A stretch of 39,672 bases of DNA from positions 1 through 39,672 of the forward strand of contig CAWUZD010000043.1 in the NCBI GenBank assembly GCA_963926925.1. The letters run 5' to 3'. The position numbers and the translations under genes were made by a program. Every line of letters starts with the position of its first letter. Positions within the stretch are counted from its first letter, which is position 1. A model generated the notes under the pieces. It worked only from the letters and a program-made list of their open reading frames with translations, was not told the origin of the DNA and did not search any database. Below are positions 1 through 7,096 of this stretch, piece by piece. Source of the stretch: Paralactobacillus_A sp963926925. Lineage in GTDB: Bacteria > Bacillota > Bacilli > Lactobacillales > Lactobacillaceae.

Positions 1-1042
1 AATATTTTTCAAATTCCATATCACTAGTCAAAATATACTTACTCCAAGTTGTCATTGGCCGGTAAACTTCACCCATTTGTTTGTAAAGATGCCGAACGCT
101 TGCCTGGTCTTCCATTCGTTTACCATATGGTGGGTTAGCAACAATAACACCATTTTGTAAGTCAGTATGGAAATCAGCAACTGCAATTTGTTTAAAATGA
201 ATATCATGAAGCACGCTTGCTTTATGAGCATTCAAACGCGCAATTTCAATCATATTTTGATTAATATCGCCGCCCATAATTTCAACCGGAAAATCACGTT
301 TTTCACTAGCACGGGCTTCATGTTTAGCGGTTTCTAAAAGTTGGGGATCCATCCAATCAAATTGTTCAAAACTAAAATGTCTTAAAATTCCAGGAGCAAT
401 ATGCCGCGCAATTAGTGCTGCTTCAATAGCAATTGTGCCAGAACCAGTCGTTGGATCATAAAACGGCATGTCTTCAGGATGCCAATGTGTTAATAATACC
501 AAACTAGCCGCAAAGTTTTCCTTTAATGGTGCTTCCCCGGCATCAACCCGGTAACCACGTTTAAATAAACTATCACCAGTTGTATCCAAAGTTAGCATTG
601 CTTTATTTTTAGTAATATTAACCGTAATGACATACTTGGCACCAGTTTCAGGTAACCGTGTCCGCCGGTGATAAACTTCACTTAACTTAGCGACAATTGC
701 CCGCTTAGTAATGGCCTGAATATCAGGTTCACTATGCAATTGGGAACGCACAGCCTTACCTAAAACCGGAAAAGCAGCGTCAAGTGGTAATAATTGGTCC
801 CATGGCAAAGCTTTTACACCTTCAAATAACTGATCAAAAGTCATTGCTGTAAATTCGCCAACAATAATTTTGATACGATCAGCACTCCGTAACCATAAAT
901 TCGTTTTAACAATATCACGTTCATTACCGTCAAAACGCACGCGGGCATTTTCAGTTGTTACTTGGTAACCAAGATCACGTAATTCTTTAGCAGTAATTGC
1001 TTCAAAACCACTAGCCATCGTTGCCATCAATTTAAAATTCAT
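1..1042 (-). CDS. THUMP-domain class I SAM-dependent RNA methyltransferase (RlmL/YpsC type), 3' end cut off
   Basis: Reading the minus strand from ATG at 1042 gives an uninterrupted protein of 347 codons that runs off the window edge. The N-terminus (MNFKLMATMASGFEAITAKE) and the following segment are those of the THUMP domain of YpsC/RlmL proteins. Further on come the SAM motif DPTTGSGTIAIEAAL and the amino-methyltransferase motif NPPYGKR, which together indicate methylation of a guanine N2 in 23S rRNA. A strong ribosome binding site, TAAGGAG, sits 6 bases or so before the start. It lies directly downstream of rnpB and its terminator, the order usual in Lactobacillales and Bacillus (ypsC near rnpB and gpsB). 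Family assignment is secure; the exact modified base is inferred from family knowledge. Confidence 0.93.
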   Translation of the reverse strand, partial: MNFKLMATMASGFEAITAKELRDLGYQVTTENARVRFDGNERDIVKTNLWLRSADRIKIIVGEFTAMTFDQLFEGVKALPWDQLLPLDAAFPVLGKAVRSQLHSEPDIQAITKRAIVAKLSEVYHRRTRLPETGAKYVITVNITKNKAMLTLDTTGDSLFKRGYRVDAGEAPLKENFAASLVLLTHWHPEDMPFYDPTTGSGTIAIEAALIARHIAPGILRHFSFEQFDWMDPQLLETAKHEARASEKRDFPVEIMGGDINQNMIEIARLNAHKASVLHDIHFKQIAVADFHTDLQNGVIVANPPYGKRMEDQASVRHLYKQMGEVYRPMTTWSKYILTSDMEFEKY

Positions 1043-1064
1043 AATCTGTTCTCCTTAATTTATG

Positions 1065-1094
1065 TAAAAAAAATGCTTGGGACAAGCCCAAGCA
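1065..1094 (-). terminator. Rho-independent terminator of rnpB
   Basis: On the minus strand an 8-bp perfect stem TGCTTGGG/CCCAAGCA with a 5-base loop is followed by eight T residues. It begins a few bases after the 3' strand of helix P1 of RNase P RNA. Confidence 0.9.
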
Positions 1095-1100
1095 GTTCCT

Positions 1101-1490
1101 GTTACAAGTCTCTATAAGCCATGTTCTGTTCCATGTTTGGTTCAGGAAAACCAGACACTTCGGTAATCATCTATCTCGGTTATTCTTACGAATAACTGTT
1201 CCGTCGCTGGTTCATTTACCGTGGCGGAACGCCCCTACCAAAATTTGGGTTACTCGCTCGCGGGGTTTACCCGTTCCATCATTACCGTTTCCAGTAATGC
1301 TTCGTCACTGTTGCACTTTTCAGAGTTACTCACGCATGGGCCAAAGCCTTTAGCGCTTTTCCTCGCCGTCACTAGCTAAGCTAGTGCCTTAGCTTATTGG
1401 GCTAAGCACGAACACTACAAGCATCGCAGCTTGTGCGGGCATGGACTTTCCTCAGCCTACATACATAGACCGCGATTACCCAAGACTTAC
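1101..1490 (-). ncRNA. rnpB: RNase P RNA, class B
   Basis: The minus-strand transcript carries the universally conserved RNase P blocks: GAGGAAAGTCCATGC near the 5' end, CAGTGACGAAG in the middle, AAACCC...CGAGCGAG, and ACA-GAACATGGCTTATAG close to the 3' end. The two ends pair as helix P1 (AAGTCT with AGACTT). The arrangement follows the Bacillus-type (class B) RNA rather than class A. The RNA is the catalytic part of the enzyme that trims tRNA 5' leaders. The 5' end is placed 7 bases after a perfect -10 box and the 3' end at the close of P1, before the terminator. Length about 390 nucleotides, normal for the class. Confidence 0.95.
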
Positions 1491-1497
1491 AATATAT

Positions 1498-1503
1498 ATT
1501 ATA
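1498..1503 (-). promoter_or_regulatory. -10 box of the rnpB promoter
   Basis: TATAAT on the minus strand, 7 bases ahead of the first base of the RNase P RNA. No good -35 hexamer is visible at 16-18 bases; a weak TCGCTT-like match lies there. The box sits just inside the short gap between gpsB and rnpB. Confidence 0.6.
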
Positions 1504-1515
1504 TCATATTTCTAA

Positions 1516-2028
1516 TTAAAAGCGATTAAAATCTTGTTCAAAATCATTTTGTGATGGTTTTGAAACCGTTGAATTAACTGAGTTATTAGGAACAGTTGGC
1601 CGTTGAGGAATATCAACAGTTGAAGTTGGTGTAACTGTCCGATAACTACTTGGATTAATTGGTGTTGATGTTGTAGCATTGTTATTCAACTTAGCACCAA
1701 ATACATGACGTTCCAAATTGGATAACCGTTTAAGAATGTCATAATTAGTTGCTGCATTGGTTTGTGGTGCTACATTTTGACCATTGTTATTTACGTTTAA
1801 TCTCTTGGTTAATTCATCAATCTTAGTTAATAAACGTTCGTTTTCACTCTTTAAGCGATCAATTTCATTATTAAATGTTTCATAATCTTTAATCACATTA
1901 TCAAGAAATTCATCGACTTCATTTTGATCATAGCCACGCATTTGTTTCTTAAAATCTTTTTGTAAGATTTCTTGCGAGGTAAGAATAATATTTGGTTGTT
2001 TATTATTCATTTCGTTTTCTGATGTCAT
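1516..2028 (-). CDS. gpsB: Cell-division regulator GpsB (DivIVA family)
   Basis: 170 residues. The N-terminal DivIVA/GpsB lipid-binding signature is visible at about residues 15-45 (LTSQEILQKDFKKQMRGYDQ, then NEVDEFLD), followed by a coiled coil (residues about 45-80, KSENERLLTKIDELTKRL) and a low-complexity Asn/Thr/Pro linker ending in a short conserved tail. GpsB scaffolds penicillin-binding proteins such as PBP1a and helps shuttle them between septum and side wall. The pbp1A gene is a few kb away in this window. Start: ATG at 2028 has GGGCGGA in front; an alternative in-frame ATG a few codons later lacks a ribosome site. The linker is longer than in Bacillus GpsB (about 98 residues), as is common in lactobacilli. 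Confidence 0.92.
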   Translation of the reverse strand: MTSENEMNNKQPNIILTSQEILQKDFKKQMRGYDQNEVDEFLDNVIKDYETFNNEIDRLKSENERLLTKIDELTKRLNVNNNGQNVAPQTNAATNYDILKRLSNLERHVFGAKLNNNATTSTPINPSSYRTVTPTSTVDIPQRPTVPNNSVNSTVSKPSQNDFEQDFNRF

Positions 2029-2064
2029 TAATAATCCGCCCCACTGTCAATGTGATTACAAATA

Positions 2065-2070
2065 ATTATA
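2065..2070 (-). promoter_or_regulatory. Extended -10 promoter of gpsB
   Basis: Minus strand TGCTATAAT, i.e. TATAAT with the TGN extension, 37 bases ahead of the gpsB start. The -35 position holds only a weak TTTAAA, which fits an extended -10 promoter. Confidence 0.5.
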
Positions 2071-2135
2071 GCAAAATAATTATATAATTTAAACTTTAGA
2101 TAACTAGGGTTTAATTAGTCGAATTTAATAAAATT

Positions 2136-2540
2136 TTATGATTTAAAATCGGCTAATTTCTTACGTAATGCTTCTGTTAATGTTTGTGAAAAATTAATAC
2201 CGGCTGCTTCAGCACGTTCCGCCAAATCGCTAGGAATCGTTGTATTCTTCTTTACAACTGGTGTCTTCACATTTTTACGAATTTCGTCTAAATCACTAAA
2301 AATTAGTGTAACTAGTTTCGTTGGATAATCTTTTTGAACATCACGAATATCAGAAGCACTTGGTAATTCATCAATATCATAAAGCATTAATCCTAATGCT
2401 TCCGCACCATTAGCCATCGCATACGCAATGCCGTTACCATAACTAATCGCACCATCAACATCGGGAAAGGTGACTGTATAAACACCTTTTTCATTTTCAC
2501 TATCATCCAAAACAGCTGGATATGCGACAATTTTATGCAT
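2136..2540 (-). CDS. hicB: HicB-family antitoxin with C-terminal DNA-binding tail
   Basis: 134 residues from ATG at 2540. That start has AAAGAGG about 10 bases upstream; the in-frame ATG at 2570 lies upstream of this ribosome site and is rejected. The HicB partial RNase-H-like fold is seen in IVAYPAVL...YTVTFPDVDGAISYGNG followed by AYAMANGAEALGLML, matching the family pattern of FPDxxG, acidic/Gly turn and a helix. The last 40 residues (KKNTTIPSDLAERAEAAG then FSQTLTEALRKKL) look like a ribbon-helix-helix domain. HicB neutralises the HicA RNase and, in known systems, represses its own promoter. It lies 72 bases downstream of hicA and has its own promoter with a palindrome in the gap. Function from family knowledge. 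Confidence 0.88.
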   Translation of the reverse strand: MHKIVAYPAVLDDSENEKGVYTVTFPDVDGAISYGNGIAYAMANGAEALGLMLYDIDELPSASDIRDVQKDYPTKLVTLIFSDLDEIRKNVKTPVVKKNTTIPSDLAERAEAAGINFSQTLTEALRKKLADFKS

Positions 2541-2575
2541 AATAATTAATGAACCTCTTTCTTTGTTCACAAATT

Positions 2576-2604
2576 ATTATACGCCTTAATGCGTATTAGC
2601 GCAA
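2576..2604 (-). promoter_or_regulatory. Internal hicB promoter between hicA and hicB
   Basis: Minus-strand TTGCGC (2599-2604), a 17-base spacer, and a perfect TATAAT (2576-2581). It starts 8 bases after the hicA stop codon and would give a transcript carrying hicB alone, so antitoxin can be made without toxin. The E. coli hicAB operon likewise has a second promoter favouring hicB; here the promoter is inferred from sequence only. Confidence 0.6.
2579..2596. promoter_or_regulatory. 18-bp palindrome over the hicB promoter, likely HicB operator
   Basis: ATACGC-CTTAAT-GCGTAT: six-base perfect arms and a nearly symmetrical centre (one mismatched pair). It fills the -10/-35 spacer and overlaps the -10 box, a classical repressor position. 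A ribbon-helix-helix HicB dimer is the obvious candidate ligand (inference). Confidence 0.55.
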
Positions 2605-2612
2605 CTCTTTTT

Positions 2613-2807
2613 TTAATTAAAATTAATTTGTTTTAAAATAGCACGATAGGTCCCCGTTGGTACATAATCACTATGTTTTAAGTAATAAAAAGTAACCATT
2701 TGCCCATCGTTATTTAAAAACTTATGGTGGTTATTCTTTTTACTAACTTCTTTAAAGCCTTGTTGCTTTAATATTGTTAATAATTCATAAACGGTAACTT
2801 GGGTCAT
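2613..2807 (-). CDS. hicA: HicA-family mRNA interferase toxin
   Basis: 64 residues, the usual HicA size. The double-stranded-RNA-binding-like fold is recognisable: an N-terminal helix (VYELLTILKQQGFKEV), the active-site strand with His27-His28 (NNHHKFLN), and the C-terminal PTGTYRAILKQ motif that ends most HicA proteins. The canonical Gly-Ser before the catalytic His is replaced by Asn-Asn, but the His is present. The start codon overlaps the ypsA stop by 4 bases (ATGA at 2804-2807), with AAGGAAG upstream, so translation is probably coupled to ypsA. HicA cleaves mRNA when free of HicB (family knowledge). Confidence in the family is good, in toxicity moderate. Confidence 0.85.
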   Translation of the reverse strand: MTQVTVYELLTILKQQGFKEVSKKNNHHKFLNNDGQMVTFYYLKHSDYVPTGTYRAILKQINFN

Positions 2808-3367
2808 GATTCATCTTCCTTACGATTAATTTGCCATTCTTCCGCGGTAGTTTGGAGAATATCCATATCAATCAAATCAAGACGATAATTATGTTCATCT
2901 TGATATTTTTTAATAGTGGCATAATCATACTGCGGTTTACCAGGATAATCGGGATCATAAACTAATAACGCTTGATCAGTATGTTGCAGCATAAATTGTT
3001 GATAAATGCGTAATTGTTGTGGTGTTTGGTAAGGCTTTTTCGTAAGCATTGCATGATAATTACTTAATGCAATTGTATTTTGTAACTTAAGTTGGTTACT
3101 TTCATTCCAATTTTGACCAAAATCACTAAATGGTAAAATAATGCCAATTTTTAACTGAGGATAATCAGTTTGTAATTCATGCGCCACGGCCACACTCCAT
3201 TGTTCAACGCCTAGTTGTCCACCAGTAATTAACCATTCTAACCCATCATTTAATAAATTAATTAGATAATCGTGCAACGCCTTTTTCACGATGGCTAGTT
3301 TGGGATCATCATCTTTAAAAATATTTAATTCATAGCTGCGATAGCCACTAATCCATAATCGCGTCAT
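2804..3367 (-). CDS. ypsA: YpsA, DUF1273/SLOG-fold protein
   Basis: 187 residues from the ATG at 3367, chosen because GGG of AAAAGGGATG lies 9 bases ahead of it; the in-frame ATG at 3376 directly abuts that GGG and cannot use it. Family hallmarks: MTRLWISGYRSYEL at the N-terminus, ITGGQLGVEQWS (nucleotide-binding-type loop of the SLOG/Rossmann fold), and DQALLVYDPDYPGKPQY near the C-terminus. In Bacillus and Staphylococcus YpsA influences cell division and is always near recU/gpsB; biochemical activity is unknown. The neighbourhood (divergent recU-pbp1A, gpsB nearby) matches. The unusual point is the tail-to-head overlap with a HicA toxin gene. Confidence 0.92.
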   Translation of the reverse strand: MTRLWISGYRSYELNIFKDDDPKLAIVKKALHDYLINLLNDGLEWLITGGQLGVEQWSVAVAHELQTDYPQLKIGIILPFSDFGQNWNESNQLKLQNTIALSNYHAMLTKKPYQTPQQLRIYQQFMLQHTDQALLVYDPDYPGKPQYDYATIKKYQDEHNYRLDLIDMDILQTTAEEWQINRKEDES

Positions 3368-3420
3368 GTAATTCATCCCTTTTATCTTTTATCCTTATTT
3401 TAAATCGTTTTTTCAGTTGT

Positions 3421-3426
3421 TATAAT
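3421..3426 (+). promoter_or_regulatory. -10 box of the recU-pbp1A promoter
   Basis: Perfect TATAAT, 26 bases ahead of the recU ATG, in the 84-base divergent gap with ypsA. Upstream T-rich DNA offers no clear -35. Confidence 0.45.
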
Positions 3427-3451
3427 AATGTCTGCAGGAGTGTGAGCAAAA

Positions 3452-4066
3452 ATGACTATTCACTATCCTAATGGACAAACTTATTTACAAAATAATTATC
3501 AACCGTCTAAAAAGCAATTTAAAGAAACACTAACCTTTAGTCGGCGTGGGATGTCATTAGAATCAGAATTAAATGATAGTAATGAATACTACTTATCTGT
3601 TGATCGGGCAGTAATTCATAAAAAACCAACGCCAATTCAAATTGTTAAAGTGGACTATCCCAAACGAAGTAAAGCAATTATTCGTGAAGCTTATTTCCGT
3701 CAACCATCAACAACTGACTATAATGGTGTTTACCGTGGCTTTTACTTAGATTTTGATGCTAAGGAAACTAAAAATAAAACAGCTTTCCCATTTCGCAATT
3801 TCCATGCTCATCAAATTGAACACATGCGGCATTGCTTAAAACAAAATGCCATTTGTTTCGCAATTATTCGTTTTGTCACCTTAGACCGCTTGTTCTTAGT
3901 CCCAGCTACTTACTTAATTGCCAAGTGGGACCAACAAAATTGTGGTGGTCGCAAGTCAATTCCATTTGCTGAAATTTGTAAAAATGGTTACGAAATAAAA
4001 TACGCATTAAATCCCACTATTCCTTATTTAGATGCTGTTGATAAATTTATAAAGGATAATATGTAA
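3452..4066 (+). CDS. recU: Holliday junction resolvase RecU
   Basis: 204 residues, normal length. The start IHYPNGQTY is typical of RecU. The nuclease core of the PD-(D/E)XK fold is seen around YLDFDAKETKNK (about residues 103-114), with the invariant Asp and Glu-x-x-Lys, and the conserved FPFRNFHAHQIEHM follows. RecU resolves four-way junctions in recombinational repair and works with RuvAB. It is co-directional with pbp1A 10 bases downstream, the classical recU-ponA operon of Firmicutes. Ribosome site GCAGGAG lies 11 bases ahead of the ATG. Confidence 0.96.
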   Translation: MTIHYPNGQTYLQNNYQPSKKQFKETLTFSRRGMSLESELNDSNEYYLSVDRAVIHKKPTPIQIVKVDYPKRSKAIIREAYFRQPSTTDYNGVYRGFYLDFDAKETKNKTAFPFRNFHAHQIEHMRHCLKQNAICFAIIRFVTLDRLFLVPATYLIAKWDQQNCGGRKSIPFAEICKNGYEIKYALNPTIPYLDAVDKFIKDNM

Positions 4067-4076
4067 AGGAAGAACA

Positions 4077-6353
4077 ATGGATAATAATTCTCGTCTTAAT
4101 CGTCGTCAACATCATACCCATCACTGGCGTTGGCTTAAAATCATACTTAGTATCTTTGCAGTTTTAATTTTATGTGGTAGTGGTCTTTTCCTCTATTACA
4201 TAAAAAGTGCGCCTAAACTATCGACTAGTAAATTACAATCTGGTAGTGCATCAACCATTTATGATAGTACTGGTCAGGTAATTACAACGTTAGGTAATGG
4301 TAATCAGGTACATGCACAAGAAAGTGATATTCCTGACACCTTAAAAAACGCTATTATTTCAGTCGAAGATCGCCACTTCTATGAAGAAAAGTTGGGAATT
4401 GATCCGGTGCGGATTGTTAAAGCAGCCTTTGATGATATCACTGGTCATGGTGATTTAGGTCTCCAAGGTGGTAGTACATTAACCCAACAATTAATCAAAT
4501 TATCATACTTCTCCACGAAAGAATCAGACCGTACTTTAAAGCGGAAAGCCCAAGAAGCTTGGTTAGCCATTCAAGCTTCACAAAAATACTCTAAATCACA
4601 AATTTTGCAATTTTATGTTAATAAAGTATATATGGGTAATGGCGTTTACGGCATGCTTTCTGCATCTGAATACTACTTTGATAAACCACTCAAAGAGTTA
4701 TCCTTACCACAATTAGCACTATTAGCAGGCATGCCACAAGCACCAACAACTTATGATCCGTATACTAATCCAAAACAAGCCAAACAACGGCGTGATACGG
4801 TTTTAAACGCAATGTACAATAATAATAAAATTACTGCGCAACAATTAGCTGATGCTAAGGCAACGCCAATTACGGATGGTTTGGTAACGCAAACTAGTCA
4901 GCAAAATCATTCTGAAGAAACTAAAATCACTGACAGTTACCTTAAAGAAGTAATTGAAGAAGTTAAGGATAAAATGAAACTTAATCCATATACGGATAGT
5001 TTGAAAATTTATACTAACTTAAATCTCAAATTACAAAAACGGCTCTACAACATTGTTAATACTAATGAATATGTTGCCTTTCCAAATGACCAATTACAAA
5101 CAGCCGTAACAATGATTAACCCTAATAATGGGAAAGTAATGGCCCAAATTGGTGGACGGAAAATTGGTAATGTCCAATTTGGTTATAACCGCGCGGTCGC
5201 TACTAACCGGAGTAATGGTTCAAATATGAAACCATTAATGGATTACGGTCCAGCTATTGAATATGATAACTGGTCAACATACACCCAACTTGAAGATACG
5301 CCATATACTTACCCTGGTACTAACACACAATTGTATGACTGGGATCACAAATATCTAGGCAAAATAACTATGCGGAAGGCCCTCGTTGAATCACGGAACG
5401 TCCCTGCTATTCGAACTTTACAAAAAGTTGGTCTTAGCAAAGCAATCACTTTCTTAAAAGGCCTAGGCATTGATTTAACACAAAGTGAACAAGTATTAAG
5501 TACGGGGATTGGTGCTGATGTGTCAACATTACAAAACGCTGCTGCTTATGCAGCCTTCGCCAATGGTGGTACTTATTACAAGCCTTCCTATGTCAATAAA
5601 ATCGTTTTAGCTGATGGCACAACTTACAATTACAGTAGTAAAGGCAGTCAAGCTATGAAAGCTTCAACAGCTTACATGATTACTGACATGCTTAAAGGTG
5701 TGCCAAAGGCTGATATTGGTCGGGCTGCTTATATTCCTGATTTATACCAAGCTGGTAAGTCTGGTTCAGTAGCTTACTCACAAAGTGAAATTGCACAAAA
5801 TCCAGCCTTAGCTAACTTATGTAAAGACGTTTGGTATACTGGTTATACACAACATGCCGTTATTTCAGTATGGACAGGATATGATCAACCATTAAAGAAC
5901 GGCTTAACAATGGCCCAAGAAAATATTTCGCAAGAAATCTACAAAGCATTGATGTCTTACTATGCACAAGATGTTACTAATACTGACTGGACAATGCCAA
6001 GCAATGTTGTTGCTGAAAACATTGTTAATAGCTCACCAATGCCAGGAACAATTGCGGCCGCTAATGCTAACCCTGATACGTATACCCGGCAACTTTATAT
6101 TTCCGGTACGCAACCAACTAAACAAGCTACCGCAAGTAGTAGTTCATCAGCCAGCTCAAGCAGTACGAGTTCATCATCACTACTAAGTAGTAGCAGTTCA
6201 TTGAGTTCAATTGCAACAAGTAGCAGTGTAAGTAGTATGGTAAGCAGTTCATCAGCAGCTAGTTCAACTAGTGTTGCTAGTTCAATTAGTAGTTCAAGTA
6301 CTGCGCCAACGCCAAACCAGCAAGGTCAACCAAATCAAAATAATAACCATTAA
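4077..6353 (+). CDS. pbp1A: Class A penicillin-binding protein 1A (glycosyltransferase/transpeptidase)
   Basis: 758 residues. A Lys/Arg/His-rich cytoplasmic head is followed by one membrane segment (about 21-43). The GT51 domain has the catalytic EDRHF (Glu97) and the GGSTLTQQLIK motif, polymerising glycan strands. The transpeptidase domain has the nucleophile motif SNMK (Ser382), SRN (439-441) and KSGS (561-564), the last with Ser where KTG is usual. After about residue 683 comes a long Ser-dominated tail ending in a Gln/Asn/Pro-rich stretch, exposed outside the membrane. Ribosome site AAAGGAAG. Shares an operon with recU; GpsB, encoded in this window, is the known regulator of this enzyme class. 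Symbol could equally be ponA. Confidence 0.95.
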   Translation: MDNNSRLNRRQHHTHHWRWLKIILSIFAVLILCGSGLFLYYIKSAPKLSTSKLQSGSASTIYDSTGQVITTLGNGNQVHAQESDIPDTLKNAIISVEDRHFYEEKLGIDPVRIVKAAFDDITGHGDLGLQGGSTLTQQLIKLSYFSTKESDRTLKRKAQEAWLAIQASQKYSKSQILQFYVNKVYMGNGVYGMLSASEYYFDKPLKELSLPQLALLAGMPQAPTTYDPYTNPKQAKQRRDTVLNAMYNNNKITAQQLADAKATPITDGLVTQTSQQNHSEETKITDSYLKEVIEEVKDKMKLNPYTDSLKIYTNLNLKLQKRLYNIVNTNEYVAFPNDQLQTAVTMINPNNGKVMAQIGGRKIGNVQFGYNRAVATNRSNGSNMKPLMDYGPAIEYDNWSTYTQLEDTPYTYPGTNTQLYDWDHKYLGKITMRKALVESRNVPAIRTLQKVGLSKAITFLKGLGIDLTQSEQVLSTGIGADVSTLQNAAAYAAFANGGTYYKPSYVNKIVLADGTTYNYSSKGSQAMKASTAYMITDMLKGVPKADIGRAAYIPDLYQAGKSGSVAYSQSEIAQNPALANLCKDVWYTGYTQHAVISVWTGYDQPLKNGLTMAQENISQEIYKALMSYYAQDVTNTDWTMPSNVVAENIVNSSPMPGTIAAANANPDTYTRQLYISGTQPTKQATASSSSSASSSSTSSSSLLSSSSSLSSIATSSSVSSMVSSSSAASSTSVASSISSSSTAPTPNQQGQPNQNNNH

Positions 6354-6392
6354 AAAAATCCCATTGGATTTAATAATCCAATGGGATTTTTA
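6353..6392. terminator. Bidirectional terminator between pbp1A and dnaD
   Basis: A 13-bp perfect stem ATCCCATTGGATT/AATCCAATGGGAT with a 4-base loop, flanked by A7 on the left and T5 on the right, so it can stop transcription from either side. It starts at the last base of pbp1A and ends 3 bases before dnaD. Confidence 0.9.
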
Positions 6393-6394
6393 TT

Positions 6395-7021
6395 TTACAA
6401 ATGATTATCTTGCCAACGCTGCCGTTCTTTTTGCACTTCTTCCTTCGTGTGAATATTCCGGTGTTCCCAGTTTAATAACACCCGATCCATATACTTCACT
6501 GAAAAGGCCTGATTTAAAACGGCTTCTTGAAGTGCTAATTCAATTAATTCGGCAGAATAATGATCTTCATCAAACCAACTAGCAATGGTTGCCATTTCAC
6601 TTGCAGTTAAGGGCCGGCCAAAGCCCATTTCAATATCATTAAAAGCCTTTTGGCGAGCATTAATATCATGGGCTTTCAAATGTTCTTCGGTTTGATCAAG
6701 TGCTAGTTTATTAAAGATGCCACTCAAGTCATATTCTTCATGTTCTGCATGATTTTTATCACTAACAATGACAACTTTGATAAATTCATCATGTTCTAAT
6801 TGGTCCAAAACTGCATAAATATTGCGTGGTGATTGACTCAACCGCCGGGCAATTTCATTAATGTCAGGAAAATAATTACCCTGTTGTGCAAAACATAGTA
6901 ATTGTAAATAAACTAATAACTCATTATTATTCATCCCCACATCATGAAAATGAGCTAACAATAAGTTAGAAACACTAGTATAACCTGCTCGTAAATATAA
7001 ATTAAAAAATTTATCATCCAT
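6395..7021 (-). CDS. dnaD: DNA replication initiation/restart protein DnaD
   Basis: 208 residues. The N-terminal winged-helix domain (about 15-95: LLLAHFHDVGMNNNELLVYL, then EIARRLSQSPRNIYAVLDQL) is followed by the DnaD/DnaB_2 domain (about 130-200: FGRPLTASEMATIASWFDEDH, then IELALQEAVLNQ and ending YMDRVLLNWEHR). DnaD loads the replicative helicase with DnaB and DnaI in Firmicutes. Start ATG has AGAGG 9 bases upstream. In Bacillus the order is asnS-dnaD-nth-ypoC-ponA; here nth is missing and the pbp1A operon is convergent. Confidence 0.94.
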   Translation of the reverse strand: MDDKFFNLYLRAGYTSVSNLLLAHFHDVGMNNNELLVYLQLLCFAQQGNYFPDINEIARRLSQSPRNIYAVLDQLEHDEFIKVVIVSDKNHAEHEEYDLSGIFNKLALDQTEEHLKAHDINARQKAFNDIEMGFGRPLTASEMATIASWFDEDHYSAELIELALQEAVLNQAFSVKYMDRVLLNWEHRNIHTKEEVQKERQRWQDNHL

Positions 7022-7040
7022 TAGTACTAGCCTCTTACTT

Positions 7041-7076
7041 AATAAAAAGGAATTATGATATTACATCATAATTCCT
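7041..7076 (-). terminator. Terminator after asnS
   Basis: Minus strand: 12-bp perfect stem AGGAATTATGAT/ATCATAATTCCT, 5-base loop, then TTTTTATT. It separates asnS from dnaD, so dnaD may have its own weak promoter or rely on read-through. Confidence 0.85.
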
Positions 7077-7096
7077 CTTAACATCAAAATTATTAA

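Noticed and set aside
1065..1490. tmRNA or riboswitch instead of RNase P RNA
   Set aside because: Conserved RNase P blocks and P1 pairing are decisive.
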